DNA of 7,653 nucleotides, from assembly GCA_900548135.1 (NCBI GenBank), contig URJC01000117.1, positions 1 through 7,653 of the forward strand, read 5' to 3'. The notes below the pieces were generated by a model. It searched no databases. It was not told the origin of the DNA and saw nothing but the letters and a program-made list of their open reading frames with translations. This DNA is from an uncultured Odoribacter sp. Lineage in GTDB: Bacteria > Bacteroidota > Bacteroidia > Bacteroidales > Marinifilaceae. This document shows, piece by piece, positions 1-6,407 of the stretch; position 1 is the first letter of the stretch; each line of letters opens with the position of its first letter. Position numbers and translations under genes: made by a program.

Positions 1-498
1 TCTGAAGCCTTTGTGGCCACAATCCGAAAAGAAATACAAGTGGCTAAAGCACTTGGTTGCCATCATATTGTTATCAATTCCGGTGCAAAAAGCGAACGGG
101 TGTTGAAAGAACGTTTTCCTGATCTATTGCCTCAGGCTTTTGTACATTATGGAAATTTCATCGGAGAAACACTGAAGATAGCCAAAGAAGAGCAGGTTGA
201 GCATGAAACAGCCGGCATTATGATTGGAAAAGCGGTAAAACTGGCTGAAGGGAATGCCGATACGCATAGTCGGAATGTGGTAATGAACCGGGATTTTATC
301 AGCAGTTTGGCCCGGCAAACCGGATGTGCGGCCGGAGTATGTGAACAAATCAGCCAAATGAATATGGCCCGGGATTTATGGAATATATTGCCTTCAGATC
401 ATCCTTTTTTTGCTTTATTACTCCGAAAATGCCATGAGGTATGCCGTACTTTTTTCAATATGGGACATCTGGAAGTTATTCTGATTCCGGAATCGTAA
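1..498 (+). CDS. cbiD: Cobalt-precorrin-5B (C1)-methyltransferase CbiD, C-terminal part (5' end cut by window edge)
   Basis: This is the last 165 residues of CbiD, the cytoplasmic enzyme that methylates C1 of cobalt-precorrin-5B with S-adenosylmethionine in the anaerobic (early-cobalt) cobalamin pathway. The reading frame is open from base 1, so the gene starts upstream; a GTG at base 13 is only an internal valine. The full protein is usually about 350-370 residues, so a bit more than half is missing. Visible family traits are the SEA segment at the left edge that follows the GTG.VRPMS region of CbiD, the block GNFIGETLKIA, the segment IGKAVKLAEGNADTHSR with the characteristic THSR near visible residues 88-91, and a C-terminal helix ending in MGHLEVILIPES. 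The stop is TAA at 496-498. No GC-rich hairpin terminator follows it. Whether it sits in a cbi operon cannot be seen. Assignment is by recalled family motifs and is strong. Confidence 0.93.
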   Translation, partial: SEAFVATIRKEIQVAKALGCHHIVINSGAKSERVLKERFPDLLPQAFVHYGNFIGETLKIAKEEQVEHETAGIMIGKAVKLAEGNADTHSRNVVMNRDFISSLARQTGCAAGVCEQISQMNMARDLWNILPSDHPFFALLLRKCHEVCRTFFNMGHLEVILIPES

Positions 499-547
499 TA
501 CATGATGTCTGTCTCTCCTTTTTGTCTTTTTAAAAGTTAGCATAATC

Positions 548-611
548 TTTGTTTTTTCAGTGGAAAGAGTGCATAAATTTGTTTTTTCAGAAAAAATAAA
601 TTGTATTTTTG
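548..611 (+). promoter_or_regulatory. Putative tandem Bacteroidetes-type promoters for the large C1-peptidase gene
   Basis: Three TTTG boxes begin at 548, 578 and 608, exactly 30 bases apart. The second and third lie in perfect TAnnTTTG elements, TAAATTTG (574-581) and TATTTTTG (604-611), which is the Bacteroidetes sigma-ABfr -7 consensus. Each has a TTTG 22 bases upstream that can act as the -33 box, so the middle TTTG could be -7 for one promoter and -33 for the next. The spacer is slightly longer than the usual 19-21 bases, which lowers confidence. The 13-mer TTTGTTTTTTCAG is repeated at 548-560 and 578-590, and a shortened copy TTTGTTTCAG is at 608-617. Initiation just downstream of 611 would give a leader of roughly 135 bases before the ATG at 753. 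Confidence 0.5.
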
Positions 612-747
612 TTTCAGTTTGTATAAAAGAGAATAATGTTAGGTACGATCATTTCAGGAGTAGCTAAAATTTGATTATAAATGGTTTGCTCTTGTTTGTA
701 TCATTGTGAGATCGCCGTAATCCGATATATGTTTTAATAAATTTCAG

Positions 748-756
748 ATGTTATGA
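748..756 (+). other. Two-codon minimal ORF overlapping the start of the C1-peptidase gene
   Basis: The bases ATG TTA TGA at 748-756 form a start, one further codon and a stop. The stop shares the bases ATGA (753-756) with the start codon of the large gene. No Shine-Dalgarno is present for either ATG. This arrangement could let ribosomes stop and restart, or it may be chance; nothing in the sequence decides between the two. Confidence 0.2.
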
Positions 757-3700
757 TTTGTTTTAATAAAGCTTTATGGGGATGTAGTTTGTTTGTGCTT
801 TGTCATTTTTCCGTATTTTCCATCGTTTCAATGCCGGTAAGGGCAACAGTGGAACGTGTGGATTCCATACCTACCCGCCCTGATCATGTGAATAATGCAG
901 AGAGCCGTTATTTTCCTCCGGTTTTTAATCAGGATGGGGGATCGTGTGGTTCGGCTTCACGTATAGGTTATATGTTTACGCATGAAATAAATGCATTTCG
1001 TGATGCGGATGCTTCAAAACCCGAAAATATTTATCCTACTCATTTTACCTGGCTTTTGACCAATAGCCATTCCGGAAAGGAAGGAATGGCCAAAGCTAAT
1101 GGAATTCCTAATGCTGTGGTTTATGGTGGAACGACTTACTCTAAAGTTTTTGGTAACCAGGATTGTGGAAGCCCTGATTTCGGGTGGATGCAGGGTTATG
1201 ATAAATGGTATTCGGCCATGTTTAACCGTATTTCCCATAATTCATTCTCTCCGTATGGGGTAGATACGGAAAAAGGGCGTGAATTTGTTAAAAATTGGTT
1301 GTGGAATCACCAGGGAGATGATGAATTTTCTGTTGGAGGCATTTGTGGGATAGGAGTTGCCAGTGCCTGTAAGCAAGGGGCTATAGCTGATGACCCTGAA
1401 GGTAGGAATGCCGCAGCTGGTGTCGTCGGGCAAAAGTATGTGACCCGTTGGGGGGATGGGGTAGACCATGCGCTTACCATTGTTGGCTATGATGACCGTA
1501 TTGTTTTTGATCTGGATAGTAATAGGATCTATGGTGAAAAAGAGAAAGATGAATGCGGTGCCTGGATTATTGTGAATTCATGGGGAAATGGTTGGGCGAA
1601 TAAGGGGTTTATTTACTGTCCTTATAAATATGGTTTTCCTGTCCGGCAGCGTGATGGAGGAGCTTGGAAACCTGAATTTTATCATGTCAGAAAGAACTAT
1701 CGTCCATTACGGACATTGAAAGTGTGTATGGATTATACTCATCGCAGTGAACTGAAATTGCTAGTCGGTATTTCTACGGATTTAAATGCCGAAGAACCAG
1801 ATATAACAGTAGAGTTGGAACATTTTAAAAATGCTGGTGACGGGCGTTCTGCTAAGGTAAAAGAGGGCTTGGAAGCTAATACACCTATGTTAGGGAAATG
1901 GGCGGATGGGATACTTCATAGCGAACCGATGGAATTTGGTTATGACTTGACGGATCTTTCTTCCGGGTTTGATATGCGCAGACCGTTAAAATATTTTTTT
2001 ATCATAGAGAGTAAATCTAAAAGTGTAGGTAAAGGGAAATTATATCATTGTTCTGTCCTGGATTATGAATTTGACCAGTTGGGTATTGAAACTATTTTTG
2101 ATACTGGAAATGAGCTTATTATAGAAAGCCGGGGAAAACGTACTCTTGTGTCTGCAATTGTACAGGGAGAACCTTTTTTTGCACCAAGAAATTTACGGTG
2201 TCCGGATGGAAAAATGATGGTATGGGATAAACCGCAGTCTACCCATTATCCGTTGAAAGCATATATTTTATTTAAAAATAGGATGCCGGAAGATACGCTT
2301 ACTGCTACTGAGCTTACTTACTTGTGTCGTGATTTAACTGCGGCTTATGCTGTTGCAGCTCTTTATGAATATCCGGTCCAATCTGACAGTCTTAACACGA
2401 TGATGTCTGTATTGTCTGCGAAAACTGCTGAAATTCGTCCTGATTTTTCTGGAGAGGGAGTTTTTCATGCTTTACATTTACAACAGAGCGGTTTTGTTAT
2501 TCCCCATGTATTTGATAACCGTTATGAGCAGGCTACAATTGAATATTGGCTGAAACCCCGATCATGGCGTAATTGGAATCAAAGTGTAGGGCCGGGTTGG
2601 GGAAATTTCCTGATTCATGCGAATGATGGTGGGGCTCTTACTGTAGGATGGGATGGGGATAACCGGATGGATACCCGTTCAGGATTGATAGAACCGGGTA
2701 AATGGTATCATTTTGCATTTGTTGTATCTAAAGATACCCTTATGGCCTATGTTAACGGTGAAGCAGTAGATACGCTGGTTAGTCAAACCCGTTCTGGTAT
2801 TGGAGGCTTTGGAAATTTGGCTTTTGCTTCAGATAAGAATGGTGCTTTGACCGGGGATCTGGCAGAGGTTCGTATTTGGAAAGAAGCACGTACGCCAAAA
2901 CAGATTCGCGAAATGATGCATGGTAGTTTTGCTCCGGCAGGTATTCCTTCTACTTTACTGGCTTATTATAAAGGTCTGCTGATTGAAGATAACGGAGTGA
3001 AAAAATGGCGTGATTTTGCCGGTTCACATCATGCTGAATTCAGAAAGTTCGGTCGCTATGAAGAAGGGGATAAATTAACGGATCAGAAGTTACAGACAGA
3101 ACCTCATGTTGATTTTGTTCTTCCGGCAGGTGAGCTTTATGCCGGACAAACGTTTAACTTACAGGCAGATTGTTCTCCTTCAATTGCTTCAGTTTATTGG
3201 GAGGCTCCTGCTGCAAGAGTGGAAAAGCTTCAGGTGAAAAATCCTACCCTTTTGTTCCCGAAACCGGGTAAACGGACTGTGAAATTGGTTGGAGTGACAA
3301 CAGAAGGTAAAACGGTGTCAGTTGAAAAAGAACTACGCATTCTTCCCGTACGCTTAAGGGCAGATTTTCTTCCGGTACAAACAGTTGGTTCTGCGGGTGA
3401 ACGTATCAGTTTTCATCCTGTAGCGCCGATTCCGGGTTATCGTTATGAATGGACTATGCCTGGGGCTGATGTGGAAAAAGCTTTTACTCAAAGTGCTGCA
3501 GCTACCTATGCTTCGGCAGGAGATTATCAGGTAAAGCTACAGGTTACCAATTTATTTAAGCGTAAATCAAAGTCAGAAACCTATAAATTACATGTTAAAA
3601 ATGTAGCCCCACAGGTACAGTTTGATCTTTCTCCCAGAGTCGTACTGAAAGGACAGGAGGTTACATTTACCGATCGTAGCCGCTATGTACCTACAGACTG

Positions 3701-5075
3701 GAAATGGCAGATTGATAGCCGTCGTTTTACTCTTTTTGCAAAAGGAAATGCGCCTAAGGTATGTATGGATGTTCCCGGGGTATATGATGTGACTTTGACA
3801 GCTTCCAATGAAATGGGAAGTCATTCTGCTACGCAGAAACAAGTTCTTGTAGTTTGTAATGCGGACAGTAAAAACGGATTGAATTTCAGTAATCCACAGG
3901 CAACGGTTACAACGGATAAACCGTTGTGGGAAGGTGTTACGGATGAAATGACAATAGACTGGTGGATGAATCCATCGGCAAAAGACCGGTTAGCCAATAT
4001 TGGAGATACAATAACCACTTGGCTACTGGGCACAAATAACAAAGGAAATATGGCCTTTTTTGCAGATAGCCTTTGGGTACGTTCCGGGGACGGCTTTGTT
4101 GTCTTGAATCAATGGCATCATTATGCTGTAACCTTTAAACAGGGGGAAGTGAAATTTTTGCGTGATGGTGAAGTGTTTAAAACGGAACAACTGAGAAATA
4201 AAAAACGTACGGTTAAGGAAATTCCGGCTTTTGAAACTCTTCGTTTAGGTGGAGAGGAGCGTTCCATGAACGCAGTTGTTGATGAGTTCCGTGTATGGAA
4301 AAAAGCACTTTCCGATACTATTTTGCAACGTTATTGCAACGCCCCTATTCAAAATGTGACACAAGCAGAAACCGATGACTTACTTATGCTTTATTATTCT
4401 TTTAATCAAAATGGCGGCGATGTGCAAGACTTGTCTTCTCACCGGAATAATGGACGGCGTGAACACTTTGGGCCTGACGGTGATGCTTGGGGAGCATCGA
4501 CTGGGGTATTCTGCCTGAATTTTGAAACCCCATTTGTCGATATGTCTGAAACCCTGCTTCCTCCGGCTTCGCGTCCCTTCATTACGACCGGAAACTCAAT
4601 AAATAAGAAAGATACAAAGCGTTTTATGGAATTTGAAACAAGCCAAAGTGAAAAAGGATGGTATGTAGAAAACTTTGTAACGAACGACACTATACGTACC
4701 GGTATGTATGTAGACAAAAATAAAGGCGATGCACTTTGTGTCTATACGGGTTGGGATGGTTTTGCTACTGAATTGACAAATCATAAACTATACAGTACAG
4801 TGAAATTGCCGGCTGGAAAATATGAATTGGAGGTAATACCATTAGGTGGATTCCCGTCAGGTGGCTCATATCTGGTGGCTGCGATAGGGAAAGGATTGCC
4901 TGATGTTGCCGGATTAAGTTCGGCCATTGCATCAGCTCCTCTTTCCGATTGCCGTTTGGCTTTCATTTTGACAGAAGACACGGAAGTGTCTATAGGATTT
5001 GTCATTAATTTGCAGGGACGATCCGGGATGGCATTTGACCGGATTTTGTTACGTCGTGCTACCGTTGGTGAATGA
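753..5075 (+). CDS. Exported multidomain papain-fold (C1) peptidase-like protein with LamG and PKD-like modules
   Basis: This 1440-residue protein is probably a secreted cysteine-peptidase-like protein. Residues 1-31 form a signal peptide with a hydrophobic core and a plausible signal peptidase I site after VRA (29-31). The C1 domain (about 50-315) follows directly, with no room for a papain-type propeptide; it shows Q60, the motif GGSCGSAS with C65, H239 in VDHALTIVGYDD and N275 in IIVNSWGNGW. Residues 320-475 are beta-rich and unrecognised. An Fn3-like module spans about 476-553, LamG/concanavalin-like domain 1 about 563-725, PKD-like modules about 785-865, 868-948 and 953-1034, and LamG-like domain 2 about 1040-1195. 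Residues 1285-1436 form a beta-sandwich-like end, possibly DUF5013-like. I see no lipobox after the hydrophobic core, no LPXTG and no type IX sorting domain. The start at 753 is chosen because it supplies the signal peptide; no Shine-Dalgarno sequence precedes it. Exported modular peptidase is well supported; target and activity are unknown. Confidence 0.85.
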   Translation: MICFNKALWGCSLFVLCHFSVFSIVSMPVRATVERVDSIPTRPDHVNNAESRYFPPVFNQDGGSCGSASRIGYMFTHEINAFRDADASKPENIYPTHFTWLLTNSHSGKEGMAKANGIPNAVVYGGTTYSKVFGNQDCGSPDFGWMQGYDKWYSAMFNRISHNSFSPYGVDTEKGREFVKNWLWNHQGDDEFSVGGICGIGVASACKQGAIADDPEGRNAAAGVVGQKYVTRWGDGVDHALTIVGYDDRIVFDLDSNRIYGEKEKDECGAWIIVNSWGNGWANKGFIYCPYKYGFPVRQRDGGAWKPEFYHVRKNYRPLRTLKVCMDYTHRSELKLLVGISTDLNAEEPDITVELEHFKNAGDGRSAKVKEGLEANTPMLGKWADGILHSEPMEFGYDLTDLSSGFDMRRPLKYFFIIESKSKSVGKGKLYHCSVLDYEFDQLGIETIFDTGNELIIESRGKRTLVSAIVQGEPFFAPRNLRCPDGKMMVWDKPQSTHYPLKAYILFKNRMPEDTLTATELTYLCRDLTAAYAVAALYEYPVQSDSLNTMMSVLSAKTAEIRPDFSGEGVFHALHLQQSGFVIPHVFDNRYEQATIEYWLKPRSWRNWNQSVGPGWGNFLIHANDGGALTVGWDGDNRMDTRSGLIEPGKWYHFAFVVSKDTLMAYVNGEAVDTLVSQTRSGIGGFGNLAFASDKNGALTGDLAEVRIWKEARTPKQIREMMHGSFAPAGIPSTLLAYYKGLLIEDNGVKKWRDFAGSHHAEFRKFGRYEEGDKLTDQKLQTEPHVDFVLPAGELYAGQTFNLQADCSPSIASVYWEAPAARVEKLQVKNPTLLFPKPGKRTVKLVGVTTEGKTVSVEKELRILPVRLRADFLPVQTVGSAGERISFHPVAPIPGYRYEWTMPGADVEKAFTQSAAATYASAGDYQVKLQVTNLFKRKSKSETYKLHVKNVAPQVQFDLSPRVVLKGQEVTFTDRSRYVPTDWKWQIDSRRFTLFAKGNAPKVCMDVPGVYDVTLTASNEMGSHSATQKQVLVVCNADSKNGLNFSNPQATVTTDKPLWEGVTDEMTIDWWMNPSAKDRLANIGDTITTWLLGTNNKGNMAFFADSLWVRSGDGFVVLNQWHHYAVTFKQGEVKFLRDGEVFKTEQLRNKKRTVKEIPAFETLRLGGEERSMNAVVDEFRVWKKALSDTILQRYCNAPIQNVTQAETDDLLMLYYSFNQNGGDVQDLSSHRNNGRREHFGPDGDAWGASTGVFCLNFETPFVDMSETLLPPASRPFITTGNSINKKDTKRFMEFETSQSEKGWYVENFVTNDTIRTGMYVDKNKGDALCVYTGWDGFATELTNHKLYSTVKLPAGKYELEVIPLGGFPSGGSYLVAAIGKGLPDVAGLSSAIASAPLSDCRLAFILTEDTEVSIGFVINLQGRSGMAFDRILLRRATVGE

Positions 5076-5124
5076 TAATGTTTCCTTGAAATTGAAGCAG
5101 TTCTGTATAAGATGGGGAACAGAT

Positions 5125-5141
5125 TGATAAAGATTTTATCA
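5125..5141. other. Small perfect hairpin between short direct repeats
   Basis: TGATAAA (5125-5131) and TTTATCA (5135-5141) form a perfect 7-bp stem with a 3-base loop. The hairpin is framed by two copies of CAGATTGA at 5120-5127 and 5140-5147, 20 bases apart. It lies in the 3' untranslated region of the large gene just before the main terminator. It is AT-rich and too weak to call a terminator; it may simply be part of the 3' RNA structure. Confidence 0.35.
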
Positions 5142-5152
5142 GATTGAAACAG

Positions 5153-5205
5153 AAAAGCAGGAGACGAGGGTGGTGAATGAAACATTATCCTCGTTTCTTG
5201 CTTTT
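5153..5205 (+). terminator. Strong Rho-independent terminator after the large C1-peptidase gene
   Basis: AAAAGCAGGAGACGAGG (5153-5169) pairs with CCTCGTTTCTTGCTTTT (5189-5205) in a 17-bp stem with two G-U wobbles. The loop is 19 bases (5170-5188), and the 3' arm ends in a T-run followed by ATTT. It begins about 78 bases after the stop codon at 5075. The A-run on the left side means it could also work for transcription from the right, so it may be bidirectional between these convergent units. Confidence 0.85.
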
Positions 5206-5295
5206 ATTTGAAGACTTCTTTGAGAAGACGGATGTTTTTGGGGTATGTTTCCTTTAAATTGTTTTTATTTCAGGATCATAATACCCGGACATAAA

Positions 5296-5327
5296 ATAGC
5301 CACGGCGATGGCTGAGTCCGTGGCTAT
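5296..5327 (-). terminator. Rho-independent terminator of the flavodoxin-DUF2023 unit
   Basis: ATAGCCACGG (5296-5305) and CCGTGGCTAT (5318-5327) form a perfect 10-bp GC-rich stem with a 12-base loop. Read on the minus strand the stem is followed by TTTATG, giving a short T-rich tail (CTATTTTAT). It lies about 38 bases past the stop codon of the DUF2023 gene, the right place to end that transcript. Confidence 0.8.
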
Positions 5328-5365
5328 GACTGATAAGAATGATCCAATATCTTTGTCTCCGTGCA

Positions 5366-5695
5366 TCATGCACTTTGAATTAGCGTTTTTCGATGGGTGT
5401 AACGCTCGCATTGTTGACAAACGTCATATCCCAGCATAGTGCCGATGATGAAATCTTCTTCCGGAGTTAATTGGTTCAAAGGACGATTGCAAAATAACCG
5501 GACTATGTTGATGCATTCTTTTTTACCAAAGAATAAATTTAACCGTTTGGTATTAATGGGACAAATTGTGTATTCAAGTCCGCATTTTTCTAACCGTTGA
5601 ACAGCAAAGGATTCATCTTTTTTGTCTATTGTACACAATGCCATGTACCGTATTCCTTTTTGTAGTTCATAGATATGATGTACAAATAATTTCAT
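5366..5695 (-). CDS. DUF2023 family protein
   Basis: The product is a small soluble protein of 109 residues matching DUF2023, a family of about 110-120 residues found in Bacteroidota. Family hallmarks, from memory, are the N-terminal MKLFVHHIYE, the centre LNLFFGKKECI and the C-terminal TPEEDFIIGTMLGYDVCQQC. I know of no demonstrated biochemical function; a structure of a family member from Porphyromonas gingivalis exists, as I recall. There is no signal peptide or membrane segment. I place the start at the ATG at 5695 because the family normally begins with M-K/R-x-F-x-HHIYE. An in-frame ATG at 5722 would add nine residues (MEGCILSGD) and lie 11 bases after the flavodoxin stop; neither start has a well-spaced Shine-Dalgarno, so this alternative remains open. 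The gene follows the flavodoxin gene on the same strand and precedes a terminator, so the two are probably co-transcribed. A role linked to flavodoxin is inference from this context. Confidence 0.85.
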   Translation of the reverse strand: MKLFVHHIYELQKGIRYMALCTIDKKDESFAVQRLEKCGLEYTICPINTKRLNLFFGKKECINIVRLFCNRPLNQLTPEEDFIIGTMLGYDVCQQCERYTHRKTLIQSA

Positions 5696-5733
5696 GTCTC
5701 CGGATAAAATGCACCCCTCCATTTCTTTTTATT

Positions 5734-6237
5734 TTAAATTTCCTGTTTTAGTTGATCTGTCCAGTTTTGTATACGATTATCTGTTTTATCAGGTTCGTTA
5801 TTTTCGTCGATCAATAAACCTACTAATTGACCGGCAACTTCAGCTGCTGAAGAATCGTATGAATAGTCTGAAGGATTTACGGCTCCGATGAATGAACAAC
5901 CTTTATCCTGTAATTTTTCATAGATAATACCTACAGCATCGCAGAAGGTGGAACCGAATGATATAGCGTCTCCACAACCAAATAAAGCGATCTTTTTGCC
6001 ATTTAAATTATGAGTAACCAATTGATCCAAAAAATCATACCAGTCGTCCTGCAATTCGCCGGATCCCCAGGTTGAACTGCCTAAAATCAGTATTTCATAA
6101 TCGTCTGCAGTTATGACATTTGTATTTCCTACATTATGTACATCTGTTGGATTAACACTCAAATGGGAAGCAATTTGGGCTGCAATTGATTCTGTTGTAC
6201 CTGTTGTTGAACCATAAAATATTCCAATCTTTTTCAT
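5734..6237 (-). CDS. fldA: Long-chain flavodoxin
   Basis: This is a 167-residue FMN-binding electron carrier of the cytoplasm, the usual size for a long-chain flavodoxin. The phosphate-binding loop is GSTTGTTE at residues 9-16. The first flavin-stacking loop is SSTWGSGELQDDW with W57, and the second is GCGDAISFGSTFCDAVG at about 87-103. A C-terminal block with SDYSYDSS, GLLIDENNE and RIQNW is typical of long-chain members. In the second loop the usual stacking tyrosine is replaced by F94. Flavodoxins replace ferredoxin when iron is scarce and pass electrons to reductases and radical-SAM or biosynthetic enzymes; the particular partner here is not visible. It is the first gene of the probable flavodoxin-DUF2023 operon, with a candidate promoter about 30 bases upstream. 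The start at 6237 gives the canonical MKKIGIFYGS N-terminus. Confidence 0.95.
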   Translation of the reverse strand: MKKIGIFYGSTTGTTESIAAQIASHLSVNPTDVHNVGNTNVITADDYEILILGSSTWGSGELQDDWYDFLDQLVTHNLNGKKIALFGCGDAISFGSTFCDAVGIIYEKLQDKGCSFIGAVNPSDYSYDSSAAEVAGQLVGLLIDENNEPDKTDNRIQNWTDQLKQEI

Positions 6238-6266
6238 ATTTCATATTTTGATTAATAAAACTGGAA

Positions 6267-6297
6267 CGAAAGTACAGGATTCCGACGGGCCGGAAAA
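6267..6297 (-). promoter_or_regulatory. Candidate Bacteroidetes-type promoter for flavodoxin
   Basis: On the minus strand TTTT (6297-6294) is followed after 19 bases by TACTTTCG (6274-6267). This is one mismatch from each of the consensus boxes TTTG and TAnnTTTG, at the expected spacing. Transcription would start near 6260 and leave a leader of about 20-25 bases before the flavodoxin ATG at 6237. It suggests that flavodoxin is not solely dependent on read-through from the ABC transporter genes. Confidence 0.5.
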
Positions 6298-6303
6298 TCC
6301 CCT

Positions 6304-6339
6304 TTTGTAGTGAAATTGAGAGGATATTTTCCCTACAAA
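6304..6339. repeat. Short inverted repeat upstream of the flavodoxin promoter
   Basis: TTTGTAG (6304-6310) and CTACAAA (6333-6339) are perfect inverted copies separated by 22 bases. They lie just upstream of the candidate flavodoxin promoter, and TAGTGA follows or overlaps each arm (6308-6313 and around 6340-6345). It could be a regulator-binding site, but the arms are short and no known operator consensus is recognised. Confidence 0.25.
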
Positions 6340-6407
6340 TAGTGAGAAAGATATTTTTTGCTGATCAGACAGGTGGTAAAATAGCACAAAACCCCCGTCC
6401 CCATGTA

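Larger units (their letters stand above)
5078..5261. repeat. Pair of 17-base direct repeats around the terminator
   Basis: ATGTTTCCTTGAAATTG at 5078-5094 recurs as ATGTTTCCTTTAAATTG at 5245-5261, with 16 of 17 bases identical. The first copy starts three bases after the stop codon of the large gene; the second lies beyond its terminator, in the spacer before the convergent terminator of the minus-strand genes. The role is unknown. It could be a remnant of a local duplication or a chance similarity in AT-rich sequence. Confidence 0.4.

Noticed and set aside
499..547. Terminator for cbiD
   Set aside because: T-runs are present but no stem of useful length or GC content precedes them.
548..617. 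CRISPR-like reading of the 30-base repeated motif
   Set aside because: The units are short, T-rich and degenerate, there are only three, and there are no spacers of uniform length between long repeats; promoter boxes explain them better.
774..806. Lipobox-like cysteines at residues 11 and 17 of the large protein
   Set aside because: They lie before or inside the hydrophobic core of the signal peptide instead of after it, and LWGC and FVLC do not fit the usual lipobox; a signal peptidase I site after residue 31 fits better.
4781..5185. 134-codon minus-strand open frame opposite the 3' end of the large gene
   Set aside because: It is antisense to a well-supported coding region, starts inside the terminator loop and has a low-complexity sequence without recognisable motifs.
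5245..5439. 64-codon plus-strand open frame in the convergent spacer
   Set aside because: It runs through the minus-strand terminator stem and into the antisense of DUF2023, shows no family resemblance and has no ribosome-binding site.
6281..6292. GC-rich near-palindrome CCGACGGGCCGG as an operator
   Set aside because: Only the outer three bases and one inner pair match as a palindrome; it falls within the promoter spacer and is not convincing as a binding site.
6360..6407. Terminator after the ABC ATPase gene
   Set aside because: The stretch has a G/C run and a T-run but only 3-4 bp of complementary arms, too weak to support a hairpin.
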